Part shown: in pieces, positions 58,501 through 64,000 of the stretch
How positions within the stretch are numbered: position 1 is the stretch's first letter
Layout: each line of letters opens with the position of its first letter
Assembly (NCBI GenBank): GCA_003215335.1
Contig: QCKM01000002.1
Span: 62,001-126,000, forward strand
Direction of reading: 5' to 3'
Length of the DNA: 64,000 nt
Origin: Prochlorococcus sp. AG-409-P01
Lineage (GTDB): Bacteria > Cyanobacteriota > Cyanobacteriia > PCC-6307 > Cyanobiaceae
Position numbers and translations under genes: made by a program
The notes under the pieces: generated by a model
The model's input: the letters and a program-made list of their open reading frames with translations, nothing else
The model's database searches: none
What the model was told of the DNA's origin: nothing

Positions 58501-60090
58501 GACTTGAGCAAACCTTTGCTTGAAGTAGTCGTAAAGCAGATGTGGCTTGTTAGAAAGAATTGGGAGAGGGATATCATCACCCATGCAGAATGTTGGTTCT
58601 TTGGCGCCACCTGCCATTGCATCAATGACGATGTCAAAATCTTCAGAGGTGAAGCCAAAAGCAGTCTGTTGTTGAAGTAGATCTGATGCTTCTAAATAGA
58701 GATCTTTTTCCCAGCTTTTATTGTTAATAGTTTTTCGATGATCTTTGAGCCATTCTCCATATGGATGGCGTTTAGCAACTTCTTTTTTGACATCCCAGTT
58801 GCGTAATAAGCGACCTTCTTCTAGATCTACTGCAAGCATTTGTCCTGGGCCTAGGCGGCCCTTCTCAATAATTTTGTTTTCCTCAAGTTCGACTACACCT
58901 GTTTCTGAGCCCATAACGACAAAACCGTCATTTGTTATGCAATATCGGGCTGGTCTAAGTCCATTTCTGTCGAGGGTTGCACCAACGAATCGCCCATCTG
59001 AAAAAACCAAAAGTGCTGGGCCATCCCAAGGCTCTTGAGTGCATGCGGAATATTCGTAAAAGTCTTTAATTTCAGGTTTGTTCTGAAGTTCAGGTTGCTT
59101 ATGAAAAGCTTCTGGAACGAGAGTTAAAAGACTGTCTGTAATTGGCCTTCCACTGCGAACAAGTAATTCAAGAGCTGAATCCAGGTTGGCTGAATCACTT
59201 AAAGCAGCATTTACTACTGGCTTTATGTCTTCAGTATTAGAACCCCAAATTTCATTGAGGTGGACTTCGCTTGCGCTGGCCCAATTTAGGTTGCCTAGAA
59301 GTGTATTGATTTCGCCGTTATGACCTAGCAATCTCATTGGCTGAGCTAGTGGCCAACGGGGCAGAGTATTGGTACTAAATCTGCGGTGGTAAACGGCAAA
59401 ACTGACCTCGAAGCGTGGGTCTATCAAATCTGCATAGAAAGAAGAGAGCACTTCTGAACGAACCATGCCCTTGTACACAATTGTTCTGCTGCTAAGAGAC
59501 GCCATGTAGAGATCGATTGCGGCTTCATTACCCCAATCTTTTTTTGCTCGACTATCGATACGTCTTCGTAGGCGGAATAAAAGACTTTCTAATTTTTCTC
59601 CTTTCTCAGTTCCTTCTATTAACCATTGCTCGATAAAAGGAGAGTTTTCTTTTGCCAGAGGACCTAATACAGACGAGTTGATTGGTACAGTTCGCCATCC
59701 TTTTGAGATAAGGCCAAGAGAGCGTGCTTCTTCTTCACAAAAAACATGGGCATCTTTTCTTTTGTATTCATCCTGAGGCATAAAAATCATTCCAAGGCCA
59801 TGAAATTCTTCTTGTTGCACATTGGCTATAGGCCAGACGGCTCCAAGGTATGACCAGGGAATTGAACAAAGGACACCTGCACCATCGCCTGAATCGGAAT
59901 CTCCTCCACAACCACCTCTATGCTCCATGCAATTGAGCCCTCTCAGGGCTTGTTTGAGAATCCAGTGGCTTGATGCACCGTCGACTCTTGCAAGGAAGCC
60001 CACACCACAAGCGTCTTTTTCTCCGGCAACTGCCATAGGGGCAGGGCTGTCGCAGTAGGGCCAATTAAGACTTCTGGGAGCGTTAGACAT
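55501..60090 (-). CDS. glsF: Ferredoxin-dependent glutamate synthase
   Basis: Fd-GOGAT transfers the amide of glutamine to 2-oxoglutarate, making two glutamates in the GS-GOGAT cycle. The 1529-residue protein starts with a 27-residue propeptide before nucleophile Cys28 in DACGVGF. The amidotransferase domain is followed by the central domain, the FMN-binding synthase domain ([38 protein letters not shown]), the 3Fe-4S cysteines in [19 protein letters not shown] and the C-terminal beta-helix. There is no NADPH subunit, and size fits the Fd type. It is transcribed towards the YciI-like gene. Confidence 0.96.
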   Translation of the reverse strand: [1529 protein letters not shown]

Positions 60091-60302
60091 GATTTCGTAT
60101 TTTTGTTTCTCTGTTCAACAGTGGACTTGGAAAAGACTTAAAGCGTCAATTAAGAATCCTAGAGAGGTGACCTGCTGCATATTGGACTCTGCCTTTGAAT
60201 TGGGTATTTAAGCCATTAACGGTAATTTTTCAGCTGATTTGATCTTTGCTTTAGTGGCATAGTTTTTCACCTGACAAAGTAGTATGGGAGCTTGTCGAAT
60301 TG

Positions 60303-60325
60303 GGTCGGGAGTCCGACCGTACTCC
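60303..60325 (+). promoter_or_regulatory. Mutually exclusive hairpins in rpsL leader
   Basis: GGTCGG (60303-60308) pairs with CCGACC (60313-60318) around GAGT. Alternatively GGAGT (60308-60312) pairs with ACTCC (60321-60325). The two stems share bases and cannot coexist. They lie 8 to 15 bases before the rpsL ATG at 60334. Confidence 0.4.
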
Positions 60326-60333
60326 GATCGTCG

Positions 60334-60705
60334 ATGCCAACTATTCAACAACTGATACGTACTGAGCGACAACGCCTCACACGTAAGACCAAATCTCCTG
60401 CATTGCGAGCTTGCCCAGAGCGCAGAGGTGTTTGTACAAGGGTGTATACCTCAACCCCGAAAAAGCCCAATTCGGCTTTGCGGAAAGTTGCTCGTGTGCG
60501 ACTCACCTCAGGGTTTGAGGTTACAGCTTATATACCAGGTATTGGGCATAATCTTCAAGAACACTCTGTTGTCCTTATTCGAGGAGGAAGAGTTAAAGAT
60601 CTACCTGGCGTTCGGTATCACATTATTCGGGGAACGCTTGATACTGCCGGTGTTAATGATCGACGTCAGGCACGATCAAAATATGGTGCCAAATCGCCTA
60701 AATAA
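60334..60705 (+). CDS. rpsL: Small ribosomal subunit protein S12
   Basis: S12 (123 residues) is the decoding-centre protein linked to streptomycin resistance. It reads [13 protein letters not shown], then [46 protein letters not shown] and RSKYGAK. The conserved Asp for the methylthio modification is in VKDLPG. ATG 60334 is the true start; an extended TTG frame from 60292 is not used. First gene of the str operon. Confidence 0.98.
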   Translation: MPTIQQLIRTERQRLTRKTKSPALRACPERRGVCTRVYTSTPKKPNSALRKVARVRLTSGFEVTAYIPGIGHNLQEHSVVLIRGGRVKDLPGVRYHIIRGTLDTAGVNDRRQARSKYGAKSPK

Positions 60706-60767
60706 AGATTGATTCCATGTTCTTTAGAATTATCTTTCTCGTCCCTAATTCACTTATCTGACCTTTT

Positions 60768-61238
60768 ATGTCCCGTCGTAACGCTGCTGAAAAACGTCCG
60801 GTTTTACCTGATCCGCAATTCAATAATCGTCTTGCGACCATGATGATTGCAAGGCTTATGAAACACGGGAAGAAATCAACTGCTCAGCGCATTCTTTCCG
60901 AAGCTTTTGGATTGATAAATGAAAGGACGGGTACTGACCCAATAGAGCTATTTGAAAATGCGGTTAAGAATGCAACTCCGTTAGTTGAAGTAAGAGCACG
61001 AAGAGTAGGAGGGGCAACATATCAAGTGCCAATGGAAGTTCGCCAGGAGCGTGGAACAGCCATGGCTTTGCGTTGGCTTGTAAATTTTTCCAGGGCCAGG
61101 AATGGGCGAAGCATGGCCCACAAGCTTGCAGGAGAGCTTATGGATGCTGCTAATGAGGCCGGTAGTGCTGTTCGCAAACGAGAAGAAACACACAAGATGG
61201 CAGAGGCCAATAAGGCCTTCGCTCATTATCGGTATTAG
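60768..61238 (+). CDS. rpsG: Small ribosomal subunit protein S7
   Basis: S7 (156 residues) is the primary 3'-domain 16S binder and contacts E-site t[58 protein letters not shown] and [21 protein letters not shown] are diagnostic. It lies between rpsL and fusA. Confidence 0.98.
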   Translation: MSRRNAAEKRPVLPDPQFNNRLATMMIARLMKHGKKSTAQRILSEAFGLINERTGTDPIELFENAVKNATPLVEVRARRVGGATYQVPMEVRQERGTAMALRWLVNFSRARNGRSMAHKLAGELMDAANEAGSAVRKREETHKMAEANKAFAHYRY

Positions 61239-61326
61239 CTCGAAATCATGAGATCTAGTTCATTTTTTTCGGTTGACCTGTAGAGTCTGACCCGCATTTT
61301 CTCGCAAACTCCCGGAGACTTTTCTT

Positions 61327-63402
61327 GTGGCTCGCGCCTTTCCCTTGGAACGTGTAAGGAATATCGGTATAGCCGCTCATATTGATGCGGGTAAAACTAC
61401 CTGTACTGAACGCATACTTTTTTATTCAGGTGTGGTTCACAAGATGGGTGAGGTTCATGACGGTGCTGCAGTAACTGATTGGATGGCTCAGGAGCGAGAA
61501 CGAGGCATAACAATTACTGCAGCAGCAATTTCAACAACATGGAACGACCACCGCATAAATATTATTGATACACCTGGTCACGTTGACTTCACTATTGAGG
61601 TCGAACGCTCCATGCGCGTTCTGGATGGAGTGATTGCAGTTTTTTGTGCAGTTGGTGGAGTCCAGCCCCAGTCAGAAACAGTTTGGAGGCAAGCGGACCG
61701 ATATTCCGTCCCGAGGATGGTTTTTGTGAACAAGATGGACCGTACCGGTGCTGACTTCCTCAAGGTCCACAAACAAATTAAGGAACGCCTAAAGGCAAAT
61801 GCTGTTCCAATTCAGTTGCCTATAGGAGCAGAGAATGATTTGAAGGGAATTGTCGACTTAGTTAGAAATAAGGCTTTTATTTATAAAGATGATCTTGGTA
61901 AGGATATTCAGGAAACTGAGATTCCTTCAGAAATGGTTGAGCAGGCCGCTGAATGGAGGGCCATTCTTATGGAAGCTGTTGCAGAGACAGATGAAGGATT
62001 AATTGAAGTTTTCCTTGATTCAGGAGAGCTAAGTGAAGACCAGCTCATCTCTGGGATTCGTGAGGGAGTTCTTAAGCATGGTTTGGTTCCTATGCTTTGT
62101 GGATCAGCATTTAAAAATAAGGGTGTTCAATTACTTCTTGATGCAGTAGTTGACTACCTTCCCGCTCCTGTTGATGTTCCTCCTATTCAGGGTTTACTTC
62201 CAAATGGGGAAGAGGCTTTGAGACCCTCCGATGACAATGCACCTTTTAGTGCGCTTGCTTTTAAGGTCATGGCAGATCCATATGGAAAGCTCACTTTTGT
62301 CCGAATGTATTCAGGGGTACTGGAAAAAGGAAGCTATGTTTTAAATGCAACGAAGAATGAGAAGGAAAGGATATCTCGTCTAATTATTCTTAAGGCTGAC
62401 GATCGCGAAGAGGTTGAAGAATTAAGGGCAGGTGATCTTGGTGCGGTTTTGGGACTTAAAAATACAACTACTGGAGACACTCTTTGCACAACGGATGATC
62501 CAATTGTTTTAGAAACTTTATTTATTCCAGAGCCGGTTATTTCTGTTGCAGTTGAGCCTAAAACTAAAGCTGATATGGAAAAGCTTTCTAAGGCTTTAAC
62601 TTCTCTTGCGGAAGAGGATCCAACTTTCCGAGTTAGTACTGACCCAGAAACTAGTCAGACAGTGATTGCTGGAATGGGTGAATTGCACCTAGAGATTCTG
62701 GTGGATCGAATGTTGCGAGAATTCAAAGTTGAAGCAAATATTGGTGCCCCTCAAGTTTCTTATAGAGAAACCATTCGTACTAGTTCAAAAGGCGAAGGCA
62801 AGTTTGCTCGACAAACTGGAGGTAAGGGACAATATGGTCATGTTGTGATTGAGATGGAGCCAGGAGAGCCCGGCTCTGGCTTTGAATTTATTAACAAGAT
62901 TGTTGGAGGAGTTGTTCCTAAGGAGTACATCAAACCAGCAGAATCAGGTATGAAGGAAACCTGTGAATCAGGTGTTATTGCTGGCTATCCATTAATTGAC
63001 GTAAAGGTAACCATGGTTGATGGGTCCTATCACGATGTGGACTCCTCAGAGATGGCCTTCAAGATTGCTGGCTCTATGGCGTTTAAAGATGGCGTCAAGA
63101 AGTGCAATCCTGTATTACTTGAACCCATGATGAAAGTCGAAGTTGAGATACCCGAGGATTTCCTAGGGTCTATCATCGGTGATCTTTCGTCCCGTCGAGG
63201 CCAGGTCGAAGGACAGTCCATTGATGATGGACAGTCCAAAGTCCAGGCCAAAGTGCCTCTAGCCGAAATGTTCGGTTACGCTACCCAGCTCCGATCAATG
63301 ACTCAGGGTCGGGGTATCTTCTCGATGGAGTTCAGCCATTACGAGGAAGTTCCTCGAAATGTGGCTGAAGCCATCATCTCCAAGAATCAGGGCAATTCCT
63401 GA
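61327..63402 (+). CDS. fusA: Elongation factor G
   Basis: EF-G (691 residues) drives ribosomal translocation. It shows G1 [16 protein letters not shown], switch [28 protein letters not shown], the domain [25 protein letters not shown] and the C-terminal domain [16 protein letters not shown]. The start is GTG 61327 with GGAGA at 61314-61318, eight bases before it. Single copy in this window. Confidence 0.98.
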   Translation: MARAFPLERVRNIGIAAHIDAGKTTCTERILFYSGVVHKMGEVHDGAAVTDWMAQERERGITITAAAISTTWNDHRINIIDTPGHVDFTIEVERSMRVLDGVIAVFCAVGGVQPQSETVWRQADRYSVPRMVFVNKMDRTGADFLKVHKQIKERLKANAVPIQLPIGAENDLKGIVDLVRNKAFIYKDDLGKDIQETEIPSEMVEQAAEWRAILMEAVAETDEGLIEVFLDSGELSEDQLISGIREGVLKHGLVPMLCGSAFKNKGVQLLLDAVVDYLPAPVDVPPIQGLLPNGEEALRPSDDNAPFSALAFKVMADPYGKLTFVRMYSGVLEKGSYVLNATKNEKERISRLIILKADDREEVEELRAGDLGAVLGLKNTTTGDTLCTTDDPIVLETLFIPEPVISVAVEPKTKADMEKLSKALTSLAEEDPTFRVSTDPETSQTVIAGMGELHLEILVDRMLREFKVEANIGAPQVSYRETIRTSSKGEGKFARQTGGKGQYGHVVIEMEPGEPGSGFEFINKIVGGVVPKEYIKPAESGMKETCESGVIAGYPLIDVKVTMVDGSYHDVDSSEMAFKIAGSMAFKDGVKKCNPVLLEPMMKVEVEIPEDFLGSIIGDLSSRRGQVEGQSIDDGQSKVQAKVPLAEMFGYATQLRSMTQGRGIFSMEFSHYEEVPRNVAEAIISKNQGNS

Positions 63403-63445
63403 TCTCTAACATCCAACTTTTTCATCCCCCGATTCTTTAAAAACA

Positions 63446-64000
63446 ATGGCTCGCGAGAAGTTTGAGAGGAACAAGCCTCACGTCAACATTGGCACCATTG
63501 GTCATGTTGACCATGGAAAGACAACTCTTACGGCAGCAATTACTAATGTGCTTGCCAAGAAGGGCCAGGCCAAAGCCCAAGATTATGGAGACATTGATGG
63601 TGCTCCTGAGGAACGTGAACGCGGCATCACAATCAACACTGCCCATGTCGAATATGAGACTGAAGGCAGGCACTATGCCCATGTTGATTGTCCTGGTCAT
63701 GCTGACTACGTGAAAAATATGATCACGGGTGCTGCTCAGATGGATGGGGCAATCATTGTTGTGGCTGCCACTGATGGTGCTATGGCTCAAACAAAAGAGC
63801 ACATTCTTCTGGCTAAGCAGGTAGGTGTTCCTTCTTTGGTCGTGGCGCTAAATAAATGTGACATGGTCGATGATGAAGAAATGATTGAGCTTGTCGAGAT
63901 GGAGATTCGTGAGCTCCTTACGAGTTATGACTTCCCAGGTGACGACCTTCCAGTTATACAAGTTTCCGCCCTGAAAGCCCTTGAGGGGGATTCTGAATGG
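63446..64000 (+). CDS. tuf: Elongation factor Tu (5' part)
   Basis: EF-Tu delivers aminoacyl-tRNA to the ribosome. The first 185 codons are present. G1 is [14 protein letters not shown], switch I is [17 protein letters not shown]3 is [12 protein letters not shown] and G4 is NKCD. The gene runs off the window at 64000. In cyanobacteria rpsJ commonly follows it. Confidence 0.97.
   Translation, partial: MAREKFERNKPHVNIGTIGHVDHGKTTLTAAITNVLAKKGQAKAQDYGDIDGAPEERERGITINTAHVEYETEGRHYAHVDCPGHADYVKNMITGAAQMDGAIIVVAATDGAMAQTKEHILLAKQVGVPSLVVALNKCDMVDDEEMIELVEMEIRELLTSYDFPGDDLPVIQVSALKALEGDSEW

Noticed and set aside
60292-60333. N-terminal extension of S12 from TTG 60292
   Set aside because: It runs through the leader hairpins and has no match to S12. 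ATG 60334 gives the standard N-terminus.
1-64000. Mobile element, prophage or genomic-island boundary
   Set aside because: No transposase, integrase or direct repeats flanking a tRNA were seen. The four tRNA genes are intact without duplicated 3' fragments that I could find.

Overview
The window comes from a marine picocyanobacterium of the Prochlorococcus/Synechococcus group, most likely Prochlorococcus. It carries photosystem I genes (psaD, psaI, psaL, psaB, psaA), ndhN, a ferredoxin-dependent glutamate synthase, a carotenoid desaturase of the CrtD/CrtISO type, and small families typical of this group (DUF1651, DUF2839, CAAD/CURT1-like). DNA is moderately AT-rich, genes are tightly packed with many overlaps of 1 to 43 bases, and no insertion sequence, prophage, rRNA or CRISPR array is visible. 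The strain cannot be named from the sequence alone.

Layout. 1-20.7 kb is metabolic core: the psaD end, trpE-gshA-ppc and an acetyltransferase-like gene, tRNA-Arg, recF, speD, larE, a tandem-duplicated corrinoid adenosyltransferase-like gene, a JAMM peptidase with a MoeB-rhodanese fusion, a CAAD membrane protein, a fructosamine-kinase-like gene, crtD-like, tyrA, a DinG-like protein that has lost its ATPase motifs, a DUF2839 gene, recA, a HAD hydrolase, tRNA-Gln and ndhN. 20.7-37.7 kb is the ribosomal protein supercluster from rplC to rplQ with secY, adk and rpoA, then truA, rplM, rpsI, rpmE and prfA, preceded by a long structured leader. 37.7-45.3 kb is a less conserved segment: an HNH nuclease, alr, tRNA-Ser, three small membrane proteins with a shared sequence signature and a shared upstream 10-mer, DUF1651, an unknown small protein, a serine beta-lactamase-like protein divergent from an NlpC/P60 hydrolase, a GT2 glycosyltransferase and an anchored HEAT-like protein. 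45.4-51.7 kb holds psaI-psaL and, on the other strand, psaA-psaB with a multi-hairpin leader. 52-60 kb has a CbiG-CobJ fusion, tRNA-Pro, lipA, a YciI-like gene and glsF. 60.3-64 kb is the str operon (rpsL, rpsG, fusA, start of tuf).

Most genes are housekeeping. The most interesting material is the 39.7-41.3 kb cluster. Two of its genes, one only 44 codons long, end in a clearly related membrane segment with the core S-V-Y-L-N. A third, between them, carries a weaker version, and all three have TGCTTGAATA 28-35 bases before their starts. Other notable points are the psaA leader that pairs the Shine-Dalgarno, an 18-bp perfect inverted repeat at the DUF2839/recA convergence, the inactivated helicase-like protein, and recF and cobJ, whose conserved N-termini lie upstream of any standard start codon.
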